Below are positions 1 through 9,075 of a stretch of DNA of 32,247 nt, piece by piece. The translations under genes were made by a program, and so were the position numbers. The notes under the pieces were generated by a model. The model saw nothing but the letters and a program-made list of their open reading frames with translations, made no database searches and was not told the DNA's origin. This stretch comes from an uncultured bacterium. GTDB lineage: Bacteria; Krumholzibacteriota; Krumholzibacteriia; LZORAL124-64-63. The stretch is from positions 1-32,247 of the forward strand of contig CAIOLW010000043.1 of assembly GCA_903859215.1 (NCBI GenBank). The letters run 5' to 3'. How positions within the stretch are numbered: the stretch's first letter is position 1; every line of letters begins with the position of its first letter.

Positions 1-952
1 CCAGCGCCGCATCGCGCGTCGCGCGCACGCCGGCGACCGCGGTGGCGGCGTTGTCGCGCGCGACCTCTGCCGCCTTCAGGGCGTCGACGTGGGCCTGCAA
101 GCCGACCGGGTCTGCGGCGTCATCGTCGGCGGCGACCCGCAGGCCGGCCAGATCACCTTCCGCGGCGGCCAGGCGCAACGCCGCGGTCGCGGCCTCGTCG
201 GCGGCCACGCGCAGTCGTCCGAGCCCTTCCTCGAGCAGGCGCTTGTCGTCGGCCCCGAACGCGGCCAGCGCGGCCGGAAACGCCGCGAGCGCCAGTGCGG
301 CCGCCTGCGCCGCCGCGCGCGCCGGGAAGACCTGCATCGCGGCGGCCAGCGCGGGGGCTTCGTCCGCCAGCCGCTTCACTTCGGCCAGTTCGGCGCGCAA
401 CGATTCCAGTTCGTGCTCGCGATCCCGCAGGCTGTTGAAGGCGCGCACGAGGGCATCGCACGCCATCTGTCGCCGCTGGAATTCGTTCAGCTTGCGCGTC
501 GTCGCGACCTGCGAGCGCGGGAACAACGTCGTGCCGGCGATATCGAGGTCGAAGCCGCCGGCCATCTGCAGGCGCACTTCCGCGGCAAAGCCGTCAACAC
601 CGCCATCGCGTCCGGCCAGCTCGAGCAGTCCCAGTTCGTAGCGGTCGCGCAAATGGTCGGCCGGCACGCGCGGGGGCGTCGCGTCCGCGCCGTCGCGGGT
701 CCAGGTCACCGCGCCGTCGATCGGGCGGCGGGCCACCAACACCCCGTCGGCCTCGTCCATGTGCAGCGCCAGCCGGTAGCGCGAGGCGCCGGGCAGCGAG
801 TCGGGCCACAGCAGGCTGCGGACGGCGCGGGCCAGCGACGACTTGCCCGAGGCGTTGGGGCCGATCACCAGGTTGACGCCGGGGCCCGGCTCCAGCGTGA
901 AGCCGTCGGGCAGGCCGGGCAGGCTCTTCACCTCAAGACGGGTCAGGCGCAT
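1..952 (-). CDS. SbcC/YhaN-like AAA ATPase, N-terminal part (cut by window edge)
   Basis: The reading frame is open from an ATG at 950-952 to the window edge, giving about 317 residues of a longer protein. It begins MRLTRLEVKSLPGL and has a Walker A motif, GPNASGKSS, near residues 30-38, as in the SMC/Rad50-type ATPases SbcC, RecF and YhaN. Past about residue 150 it becomes an Ala/Arg/Glu/Leu-rich heptad-like region, as expected for the start of a coiled coil. The start lies inside the end of the upstream phosphoesterase gene (20-nt overlap), so the two are probably translationally coupled and form a nuclease-ATPase pair for processing DNA ends. Walker B and the signature motif would lie beyond the edge. 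Family membership is fairly sure; whether it is SbcC itself or the YhaN branch cannot be decided from this part. Confidence 0.8.
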   Translation of the reverse strand, partial: MRLTRLEVKSLPGLPDGFTLEPGPGVNLVIGPNASGKSSLARAVRSLLWPDSLPGASRYRLALHMDEADGVLVARRPIDGAVTWTRDGADATPPRVPADHLRDRYELGLLELAGRDGGVDGFAAEVRLQMAGGFDLDIAGTTLFPRSQVATTRKLNEFQRRQMACDALVRAFNSLRDREHELESLRAELAEVKRLADEAPALAAAMQVFPARAAAQAAALALAAFPAALAAFGADDKRLLEEGLGRLRVAADEAATAALRLAAAEGDLAGLRVAADDDAADPVGLQAHVDALKAAEVARDNAATAVAGVRATRDAAL

Positions 953-2264
953 GGCGTCCCTTCCGGTCCTGGTCCAGGTGCTCGAGCAGCGCCCACGCCG
1001 TGGCCAGCGCCTCGCGGCGGACTTCGTCGTCGCTTACGGGCTCCTCGAGGCCGCGGTACGAGGCCAGGTGGTCGACATCATGGATGACGCGGCGCGCCTC
1101 GGTCAGCAGCAGCGCGCGCCAGGCCGCCGGGTCGTCGACGCCCGGCACGTCGTCGGCGCCCTCGAGCGCGAGGATGCGCCGTGCGAGCAGCCCCGGCGGG
1201 TCATCGCCCTGCGCGGCCTCGCCCAGGGCGACGCGCTGGTGTGTCTCGACGGTGATCGTCTCCAGGAAGGCGACGGCTCCTGCGGCCGGCATCGACTCCG
1301 ACTTCTCGCCCAGGGCGACTGCCGCGGCGCGCACGGCCGCCGGGTCGTCGACGGCGCCCCGCAGCGCCAGCCTGACGCCGAAGGCCAGCGTGGCGTCGTC
1401 CGCCTCGCGCGAGGCTTCGCAGGCGCCGGCCACGGCGTCATACACCAGCGCCGCGAGGGCGGCAGCCGGCTCGCGCGTGTCTTCGAGGTCCAGGTCCACC
1501 GCCAGCCAGCGCAGCGGCGCCAGGGGCATCCGCCGCATCGCCACGTCGCCACCCTCGCCGACGCTCACGAGCACCGGGCCGTGGACTCCCGTTTCCGTCG
1601 GGTCCAGGCCGCTCAATGAGCCGAGGTAGAAGGGACGCCCGGAGGTCGACGGCGCGCCCGGCGCGTGGATGTGTCCCAGCAGCCAGCCCGCGTAGCCCGC
1701 CGCGGCAAGCCCCGCGCCCGACACCGGCGCGTAGCGGCTGCCCGGCACATCGAGATCGGCGTGGAGCAGGCCCAGCGTCACGAGGCCCGGCACCGCGGGC
1801 GGCGGCGCCACCGCCAGCGGGCTGTCGGTCCAGTGCGGGCGCGGGAACGACCACCCGACCACGCGCACCGCGGGTCGCCCTTCCGGCGCGATGTCCGCGA
1901 ACGACCACGTGCCCTCGGGCCCCAGCAGCGTGATGCCGCCGTGGCGCGCCAGTTCGGGAAGCACGCGCGTGTCGTGGTTGCCGGCCACCGCCAGCACGGG
2001 GATGCCGGCGCGCGCGAGGATCACCAGGCCGGTGGCCAGTTCGCTCGCGCCTTCGAACGTGTCGCCGGCGCCGTGCACGACATCGCCCGCCAGCGCCACC
2101 GCGTCGACTTTCAGGCGCACCGCTTCGTCGGCCGTGCGCCGCCAGGCCGCGCCCGGACCGAGCTCCGCCAGCGGCGGCAGGCGGTCGGACGCCTGGACAC
2201 GCGCCGGCAGGCGACCGAGGTGCATGTCGCCGACGAAGAGGATCTGCGTTTGACGAGCGGACAA
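933..2264 (-). CDS. SbcD-like DNA repair exonuclease (calcineurin-type metallophosphoesterase)
   Basis: This 443-residue protein carries metallophosphoesterase motifs in order: GDMHLG near the N-terminus, LAGDVVHG near residue 60, and AVAGNHDTR near residue 95, with later histidines in LLHADLD and LLGHIHAPG. These are the metal ligands of the SbcD/Mre11 nuclease family. The C-terminal 200 residues are Ala/Glu-rich and probably helical, as in the capping region that contacts SbcC. The start is taken as TTG at 2262-2264 because the first motif follows only ten residues later and the next ATG would destroy it; a G-rich stretch just upstream can serve as ribosome binding site. The partner ATPase overlaps the 3' end. 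Nuclease activity is inferred from the family. Confidence 0.85.
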   Translation of the reverse strand: MSARQTQILFVGDMHLGRLPARVQASDRLPPLAELGPGAAWRRTADEAVRLKVDAVALAGDVVHGAGDTFEGASELATGLVILARAGIPVLAVAGNHDTRVLPELARHGGITLLGPEGTWSFADIAPEGRPAVRVVGWSFPRPHWTDSPLAVAPPPAVPGLVTLGLLHADLDVPGSRYAPVSGAGLAAAGYAGWLLGHIHAPGAPSTSGRPFYLGSLSGLDPTETGVHGPVLVSVGEGGDVAMRRMPLAPLRWLAVDLDLEDTREPAAALAALVYDAVAGACEASREADDATLAFGVRLALRGAVDDPAAVRAAAVALGEKSESMPAAGAVAFLETITVETHQRVALGEAAQGDDPPGLLARRILALEGADDVPGVDDPAAWRALLLTEARRVIHDVDHLASYRGLEEPVSDDEVRREALATAWALLEHLDQDRKGRHAPDPS

Positions 2265-2336
2265 AGGGATACCCCCGCCATGGCGCCAGGCGGCGCGGTC
2301 GATACCGGGGGGCCAGTATGGGGCGGGTGCTGCGGT

Positions 2337-2372
2337 AAGTAAAGAGCGGCGGGCGCCGCTTGCGACGCCCGC
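2337..2372 (-). terminator. Probable terminator after the HDOD gene
   Basis: A GC-rich inverted repeat, GCGGGCG (2349-2355) with CGCCCGC (2366-2372), is followed on the minus strand by CTCTTTACTTA. It sits 28 nt past the stop of the HDOD gene and before the SbcD-like gene. The T-run is short, so strength is uncertain. Confidence 0.5.
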
Positions 2373-2399
2373 TCCCGGAAACCGGTCCTGCGGATGGGG

Positions 2400-3290
2400 C
2401 TATTCGACCAGCTTGAGGATATCCAGCGAAGTGTCCAGCTCGGCGCGGACCATCTCGTGGAACTCGACCGTCTGCGCCTCGGTGATGCCCAGCACCTTGA
2501 GCGCTGCCGGCGAGCAGGCCGACGGCGGGTAGGCGCCAGGCGCGCCCAGACGCATTTCGTAGGTCATGAAGTCGGCCACGTGCACAAGCGCCGCCAGCTG
2601 CGGCACGGTGCCGGCCTTTTCCGGCTCGTGGTGGTAGTGGATGCCGTCGACGACCGTCGCGGGGAAGTCCCAGGCGCGGAACACGGCCTTGCCGATCGTG
2701 GCATGGTTGATCTGGAAGAGCAGCTGCTCGCCGCCGTACCACGACAGGTGCTGTTCCTGCGCCGCCTTGTACAGGTCGTCGAAGTCGCGCGCGAAGTAGC
2801 GCTTCTCGATCAGCTTGCCCACGTCGTGCAGCAGGCCGACGACGAAGGCCTCTTCCTGCTGGGGCAGGTTCAGGCGCTCGGCCAGGACCTTGCAGGTGCT
2901 GGCCGCGGCGATCGAATGCACCCAGAAGTCCTGCATGTTGATGCCGCTGGTCTCGCCCTCGTCCTTGAAGTAGTCGAAGACGCTGATCGCGAGCGCAGCG
3001 CTGCGCACGGCGCGGAAGCCCAGGATGACCACGGCGCGGCTGATCGTCGTGATCTGATTGCTGTGGCCGTAGAAGGCCGAGTTCACCAGGTGCAGGATCT
3101 TCGTCGACAGGGCCTGGTCCTGCGCGATCAGGTCCGACACGTGCGGCACCGACACGTCCGGGTCCTGCATCAGCTGGAACAGGTGCTGGTAGATGACCGG
3201 CAGCGTCGGGATGTCCTTGACGATTCCGGACAACTCGCGCGGGTGCACGTCCATCAACGACTTGTTCAGGAAGACCGCCAAATCGGACAC
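2400..3290 (-). CDS. HDOD domain regulatory protein
   Basis: This 296-residue protein is almost entirely one HDOD domain (residues 20-230), a relative of HD phosphohydrolases found in signalling, chemotaxis and cell-cycle proteins. It starts with the usual IPTLPVIYQHLFQL segment, continues with QDQALSTKILHLVNSAFYG, and has an HD pair in LLHDVGKL (residues 155-160). YHHEPE follows near residue 215. No GGDEF, receiver or membrane part is present. The start is placed at GTG 3288-3290 because a GAGCGCGGGA stretch precedes it; ATG at 3252-3254 is possible but has no visible ribosome binding site. The gene lies 101 nt after selD on the same strand, so it may be read through from glnS-selD, but that gap also holds a sigma-28-like site. 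The domain call is secure; the cellular target is unknown. Confidence 0.85.
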   Translation of the reverse strand: MSDLAVFLNKSLMDVHPRELSGIVKDIPTLPVIYQHLFQLMQDPDVSVPHVSDLIAQDQALSTKILHLVNSAFYGHSNQITTISRAVVILGFRAVRSAALAISVFDYFKDEGETSGINMQDFWVHSIAAASTCKVLAERLNLPQQEEAFVVGLLHDVGKLIEKRYFARDFDDLYKAAQEQHLSWYGGEQLLFQINHATIGKAVFRAWDFPATVVDGIHYHHEPEKAGTVPQLAALVHVADFMTYEMRLGAPGAYPPSACSPAALKVLGITEAQTVEFHEMVRAELDTSLDILKLVE

Positions 3291-3330
3291 TCCCGCGCTC
3301 GATGCAGATTTAGTCCCCCGGTCAGCCCCG

Positions 3331-3357
3331 GTATCGTCCTTGGGGGGAGCTGGTTGA
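3331..3357 (-). promoter_or_regulatory. Candidate sigma-28 (FliA-type) promoter before the HDOD gene
   Basis: On the minus strand TCAA (3354-3357) is followed after exactly 15 nt by GACGATAC (3331-3338). The FliA consensus is TAAA, 15 nt, GCCGATAA. Spacing is exact and 9 of 12 positions match. The site lies about 40 nt upstream of the HDOD start. Chance similarity is possible. Confidence 0.28.
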
Positions 3358-3391
3358 GCGCTTTCGCCCGGCGGCGGGCGGGTCGGCAGGG

Positions 3392-4447
3392 TCAGGGCAG
3401 GAAATCGAGCCAGGGGCCGTCCGGGCGGCGCAGCGCGGCCTCGCCCACCACGGCCGCGGCCAGGGTCCCGGCCTCGCCCAGGAAGGCCAGGACCTCGTCC
3501 AAACGGGCCGGCGGGACCGCCAGGAGCAGGCCGCCGCTGGTCTGGGGGTCGTTCAGCAGGCCGATCATGCCCTCTTCCAGCAAGGGATCGAACCGGAGCC
3601 CGCCGGCCGTGAAGCCGGCGTTGGACTTCGTGCCGCCGCAGGTGAACCCGGCCGCGCAGAGGGCGGCCGCCCGGGGCAGCTGGGGCAGGGCGCCCGCGCT
3701 GATGGCCAGGGTCAGGCCCGAGCCGCGCGCCATCTCCGAGGCGTGGCCGGTCAGTCCGAAGCCTGTCACATCGGTGCAGGCCGTCACGCCCAGGGCGTGC
3801 AGGCCCATGCCGCAGCGGTTGAGCGCGGTCATGCAGGCGACCAGCGCCTCGTACTCGCCCGGCAGCAGCGCGCCCTTCTTCATGGCGGCCACCAGGGCGC
3901 CGGTGCCCAGGGGCTTGGTCAGCACCAGTTGGTCGCCGGGCCGCGCGCCGCAGTTCTTCAGGACACGGTCCGGGTGCACCACGCCGGTGACGCTCAGCCC
4001 GAACTTCACCTCGTCGTCGCGCACCGAGTGCCCGCCGCCCACGGCGCAGCCCGCCTCGGCGCAGATCTCGCCCGCGCCCAGCAGGATCTCGCCCAGCACG
4101 CTGTTCGGCAATCCCGCCGGCGGGTAGCCCAGCAGGTTCAGCGCGACCAGCGGCACGCCGCCCATCGCGTAGACGTCGCTCAGCGAGTTGGCCGCCGCGA
4201 TGCGGCCGAAGGTGCGCGGGTCGTCGACCACCGGGGTGATGAAGTCGGCGGTGCACACAAGGGCGCGCTCACCGTCCAGACGGTAGACGGCGGCATCGTC
4301 CGACGTCTCGAAACCGACCAGCAGGTCGGGCGGGGCGACGGCGCGGATGGGTGCCAGGATCTGATCCAAGTCCGCCGGACTCAGCTTGGCTGCTCAGCCG
4401 CTGCTCTTGGCGAAGCGGGTCAGGAAGACCTTTTCTCCATCGCTCAT
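3392..4447 (-). CDS. selD: Selenide, water dikinase SelD, itself a selenoprotein (Sec at codon 18)
   Basis: SelD makes selenophosphate from selenide and ATP for selenocysteine and selenouridine synthesis. The gene starts at ATG 4445-4447, preceded by AGGGGG at good spacing, and runs through an in-frame TGA at 4394-4396 (codon 18). The context reads S-S-G-(TGA)-A-A-K-L-S-P, which aligns with the catalytic Cys/Sec and Lys loop of the family (GCGCKISP in E. coli, from memory). The rest is a complete SelD: DDAAVY near residue 50, NSLSDVYAMGG, GGGHSVRDDE, TDVTGFGLTGH and NDPQTSGG, with the Mg/ATP-binding aspartates kept. Total length is 351 codons, close to the usual 347. A start after the TGA would lose the catalytic residue. 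A hairpin just downstream of the TGA fits a bacterial SECIS. Upstream, glnS ends 37 nt away on the same strand. Confidence 0.92.
4366..4389 (-). promoter_or_regulatory. Bacterial SECIS-like hairpin in selD mRNA
   Basis: Starting 5 nt after the TGA, the mRNA can fold CCAA with UUGG and GUCC with GGAC around a three-base GGC loop, leaving GCUGA bulged on the 5' side. A CCAAG/CUUGG register is an alternative. The loop begins 17 nt after UGA and its first base is G, which fits the bacterial SECIS model as I remember it (small G-first apical loop, 16-37 nt from UGA). It would bind SelB to insert selenocysteine. selA, selB and selC are not in the window. Confidence 0.7.
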
Positions 4448-4465
4448 CGTCACACCCCCTTCCGT

Positions 4466-4484
4466 GCGCGCGGGGTCCGCGCGC
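4466..4484 (-). repeat. Perfect inverted repeat between glnS and selD
   Basis: GCGCGCGG and CCGCGCGC form perfect 8-bp arms around a three-base loop, touching the glnS stop codon and ending just before the selD ribosome binding site. No T-run follows on the minus strand, so this looks more like an mRNA-processing or stability hairpin, or an attenuator, than a standard terminator. Confidence 0.5.
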
Positions 4485-6215
<1,731 letters not shown>

Positions 6216-6363
6216 GCGGAGGCAGCCCTTTCGAGGGTCGGAAACGGGGCCCCCGGCTTGCCGGGGTGGCTGCGCAGAAGCTAGCGGGAGCCGCGGGGAT
6301 TGTCCACCGTGCGGCGGCCCGGTCCCCGGCTGTTGAATGTTCCTTTGCGGAAGGCGACGGGCG

Positions 6364-6378
6364 TGGTATGGAATGTGC
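6364..6378 (+). promoter_or_regulatory. Candidate sigma-54 type -24/-12 promoter for the cytochrome operon
   Basis: TGGTATG, four bases, GTGC matches the sigma-54 pattern TGGCACG-N4-TTGC at 8 of 11 positions, with the GG and GC dinucleotides at correct spacing. It ends 43 nt before the ATG of the first operon gene. No sigma-54 activator gene is visible nearby, so this is tentative. Confidence 0.3.
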
Positions 6379-6421
6379 CTGCGACTACCGCGGATGGATC
6401 CGCACTCACTGGGAGTAAGGT

Positions 6422-7291
6422 ATGGAACCCCGCAGTTCGAAAGTCCACGCCGTCGTGCTGATGGTGTTCTCGCTGGCCGTTGCCGCCCAGATCGCGTGGA
6501 CCGTCCACGCCGGTTGGGGCTACTACACCACGCCGCTCGCAAACAGGCCCCACCAGGCCGAACTCCGCGATTTCCGGGCCGCGGGCACCATTGGCCACGG
6601 GCTCGGCATCCTCGGCAGCTTCATGATCATCCTGCTGCTGCTGTATTCGCTGCGCAAGCGGATGAACGTTCTGCAGCGCGCCGGCGAGCTGCGTATCTGG
6701 TTGCGCTACCACATCTTCCTTGGTGTGGCGGGCCCGATTCTGATCACCCTGCATACGGCCTTCAAGGTGGGCGGCCTGGTTGCGGTCAGCTACTGGTCGA
6801 TGGTCGCGGTGGCCCTCAGCGGTTTCATCGGGCGCTACCTGTACCAGCAGCTGCCCCGCAACGTGCTGGGCGAGACGCTGGCCGTGGAGGAGATCGAGGC
6901 CCGCAACGAGGCCCTCCTGGTCGAGTTGTCCACCCGCTTCGGCATGGACGACCGCGCCGCCTCCCTGTTGGAAGACATCGCCCTGCGCAAGCTCGAGCAC
7001 CGGTCGGCGCCGGTCGCCCTGATTTTGCTGCCTTTTCTCAATGGCATTTTGGCGCGACAATTGCAGAGGTGGGCACTCCGGTATGCGGAAGGGGATCGGG
7101 CCGCCGCAGCGAAACTGGCCAAAACCTGGGCGCTCCAGACCCGGCGACTGCGGTTGTTCGACTTGATCCGGGACCTCTTCCACTACTGGCACGTGTTTCA
7201 TAAGCCCTTTGCGTTCATCATGATCATCGTGATGATCGTGCACGTGACGGTCGCGGTGATGCTCGGGTACGTGTGGAAATTCGGCTCCTGA
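6422..7291 (+). CDS. Cytochrome-b-like inner-membrane protein of a cytochrome operon
   Basis: This 289-residue protein has about five hydrophobic helices: residues 8-28, 57-77, 93-112, 118-140 and 262-285. Two pairs of histidines are spaced exactly 14 residues apart and lie in or beside membrane helices: H97/H111 and H260/H274. That spacing is the one used by diheme cytochrome b, where one helix supplies a ligand to each of two hemes. Extra histidines (H29, H59, H254, H257) are also near helices. Between helices 4 and 5 lies a charged cytoplasmic-type segment rich in Glu and Arg. The start ATG has GGAG about 8 nt upstream. The gene opens a five-gene run with two multihaem cytochromes, a barrel and a ferredoxin-flavoprotein, so a role in moving electrons between the quinone pool and periplasmic hemes is a reasonable inference. 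I do not recognise a named family. Confidence 0.8.
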   Translation: MEPRSSKVHAVVLMVFSLAVAAQIAWTVHAGWGYYTTPLANRPHQAELRDFRAAGTIGHGLGILGSFMIILLLLYSLRKRMNVLQRAGELRIWLRYHIFLGVAGPILITLHTAFKVGGLVAVSYWSMVAVALSGFIGRYLYQQLPRNVLGETLAVEEIEARNEALLVELSTRFGMDDRAASLLEDIALRKLEHRSAPVALILLPFLNGILARQLQRWALRYAEGDRAAAAKLAKTWALQTRRLRLFDLIRDLFHYWHVFHKPFAFIMIIVMIVHVTVAVMLGYVWKFGS

Positions 7292-7305
7292 CGGGGGATG
7301 GAAAT

Positions 7306-9075
7306 TTGGCTGGTGCAAAGCATGCCGCGCGTTGCGGATCCTGGACATCGTGTGGCATTTCCCGCTCAATCTGCTTTGTGATTCTGCAAATCATGATCGC
7401 TTCGATCGCCCAAGCTCAACTCTCGCCGGGGCCGCTGAGCCGTCCCCATGCCCAACTCGAGGGACTCAAGAAGTGTGACCAGTGCCATGAGATGGGCAAT
7501 CGCCAGGTCGGCGACAAGTGCGTGGCCTGCCACCAGGAGATCGCGGCCGAGCGCACCTCCGGCAAGGGCCTGCACGCCGAGCCGGCGTTCGCCCGCTGCG
7601 TCGACTGCCACACCGAGCACCACGGCGCGGACTACAACCTCGTGTTCTGGAAGGACGGGCAGGACAAGTTCGACCATCACCGGGCGGGCTGGGACCTGAC
7701 CGGCGCCCACGCCAAGCTCGAGTGCCGCAAGTGCCACAGCGTGAAATACCTCGCCGATCCCGGTTCGCTGAGCGCGCGCCACAAGGACCTGAACCGGACC
7801 TTCCTGGGCCTGCCCAGGGACTGCGTGGGCTGCCACGGCGACCACCACCGCGGCCAGCTCAAGACCGACGGCAAGGTGCGTGCCTGCACGGCGTGCCACG
7901 ACACGGCCCGCTGGAAGCCGGCGGCCGCTTTCGACCACGCGAAGACCGCGTTCCCGCTGACCGGGCGCCACCAGCCGGTCCTCTGCGCCAAGTGCCATCC
8001 CGTGCTGCCGGTCGAGGCGAGCGATCGCGGCGCGCCGCCGACCGCGAAGTACACGCCGGTGGCCCACGCGAACTGCACCGACTGCCACAAGGACAAGCAC
8101 GCCGGGCAACTGGGGCCCGAGTGCGCGAAGTGCCACGTGACCGAAGGCTGGAAGATCATCAACGGCGCCGGCTTCGATCACGCGAAGACGAAGTACCCGC
8201 TGGTCGGGCGCCACGCGAAGCTGGCCTGCGGCGATTGCCACGGCCCGGGCCGCCAGAAGCCGCCCTTCGCGGCCTGCCGCGATTGCCACCGCGATGCCCA
8301 CGACGCCGCGGGCCGGCAGCGGCCGGCGTACCTGGCCTGCGAGACCTGCCACACGGTCGACGGGTTCAAGCCGGCGCGCTTCGGCCTTGAGCAGCACGCC
8401 AGGACGGCGTACCCGCTGCAGGGCGCCCACCAGGCCGTGCCGTGCCTGATGTGCCACAAGCCGCTTGCCGCGGCGGCCGGGCAGAAGACTCCCTACGCGT
8501 CCACACCCGACCTCAAGCCTGTGGGCGCGCGCTGCGTGGATTGCCACCGTGATCCGCACCTGGGCCAGGGCGACAAATACGCGGTCGACGCGAACGCGGG
8601 CGCCTGCGTGGCCTGTCACAACCAGGACAGCTGGCGCAAGGTCGTCTTCGACCACAACCGGGCCGAGTTCAAGCTGGACGGCCGTCACCTGAAGGCCGCC
8701 TGCACGAGTTGCCACAAGCCGGTCGCCGCGACGAAGAAGGAGCCGAAGTCCCTGCCGTTCAAGGTTGCCGCGAAGCACTGCGCCGCGTGCCACCAGGATG
8801 TCCACAAGGGCCAGTTCGACGACCGCCCTGTCGCCGGGATCCAGGCCGCCGATTGCGCGCGCTGCCACGTGACGACCGACTGGCTGGCCGAGAAATTCGA
8901 CCACGAGAAGGACAGCCGCTTCCCGCTGCGCGGCGGCCACGAAAAGGTCGCCTGTCAGAAGTGCCACCTGCCGATCGCCGCGGACAACCCGCGCCTGTTG
9001 CACTTCAAGCCCTTGCCGATCGATTGCCGCGCCTGCCACGCGAATACGCCGGCAGGCCAGAAAGGCCAATCATGA
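7306..9075 (+). CDS. Periplasmic multihaem c-type cytochrome with 20 CxxCH motifs
   Basis: The protein contains 20 CxxCH haem-attachment motifs spread over about 590 residues. Many are in the recurring patterns CxxCHxDxH and FDHxxTxFPLxGxH...CxxCH, typical of cytochrome c3-like, doubled-CxxCH proteins; the extra histidines are probable distal haem ligands. The start is taken as TTG 7306-7308, which has GGGGGA seven bases upstream and yields a signal peptide ending near AQA (residue 37). An in-frame GTG at 7273 would overlap the previous gene and lacks such a site, and ATG 7393-7395 would cut the signal peptide. It lies 14 nt after the membrane protein gene and overlaps the next cytochrome gene by an ATGA. 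Likely role: an electron carrier in the periplasm handing electrons to or from the larger cytochrome. Lysine-rich composition and lack of a lipobox argue for a soluble protein. Confidence 0.9.
   Translation: MAGAKHAARCGSWTSCGISRSICFVILQIMIASIAQAQLSPGPLSRPHAQLEGLKKCDQCHEMGNRQVGDKCVACHQEIAAERTSGKGLHAEPAFARCVDCHTEHHGADYNLVFWKDGQDKFDHHRAGWDLTGAHAKLECRKCHSVKYLADPGSLSARHKDLNRTFLGLPRDCVGCHGDHHRGQLKTDGKVRACTACHDTARWKPAAAFDHAKTAFPLTGRHQPVLCAKCHPVLPVEASDRGAPPTAKYTPVAHANCTDCHKDKHAGQLGPECAKCHVTEGWKIINGAGFDHAKTKYPLVGRHAKLACGDCHGPGRQKPPFAACRDCHRDAHDAAGRQRPAYLACETCHTVDGFKPARFGLEQHARTAYPLQGAHQAVPCLMCHKPLAAAAGQKTPYASTPDLKPVGARCVDCHRDPHLGQGDKYAVDANAGACVACHNQDSWRKVVFDHNRAEFKLDGRHLKAACTSCHKPVAATKKEPKSLPFKVAAKHCAACHQDVHKGQFDDRPVAGIQAADCARCHVTTDWLAEKFDHEKDSRFPLRGGHEKVACQKCHLPIAADNPRLLHFKPLPIDCRACHANTPAGQKGQS

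Noticed and set aside
3291-3391. Riboswitch in the selD-HDOD gap
   Set aside because: The G/C-run repeats can fold, but no conserved riboswitch core that I know is present.
4367-4369. TTG start for selD after the TGA
   Set aside because: It would leave out the catalytic Sec and Lys residues and has no ribosome binding site; the upstream ATG has both.
6216-6542. Longer N-terminus for glnS
   Set aside because: The extra 109 codons are low-complexity, run into the divergent promoter region and overlap the cytochrome-operon start; conserved GlnRS sequence begins after ATG 6213-6215.
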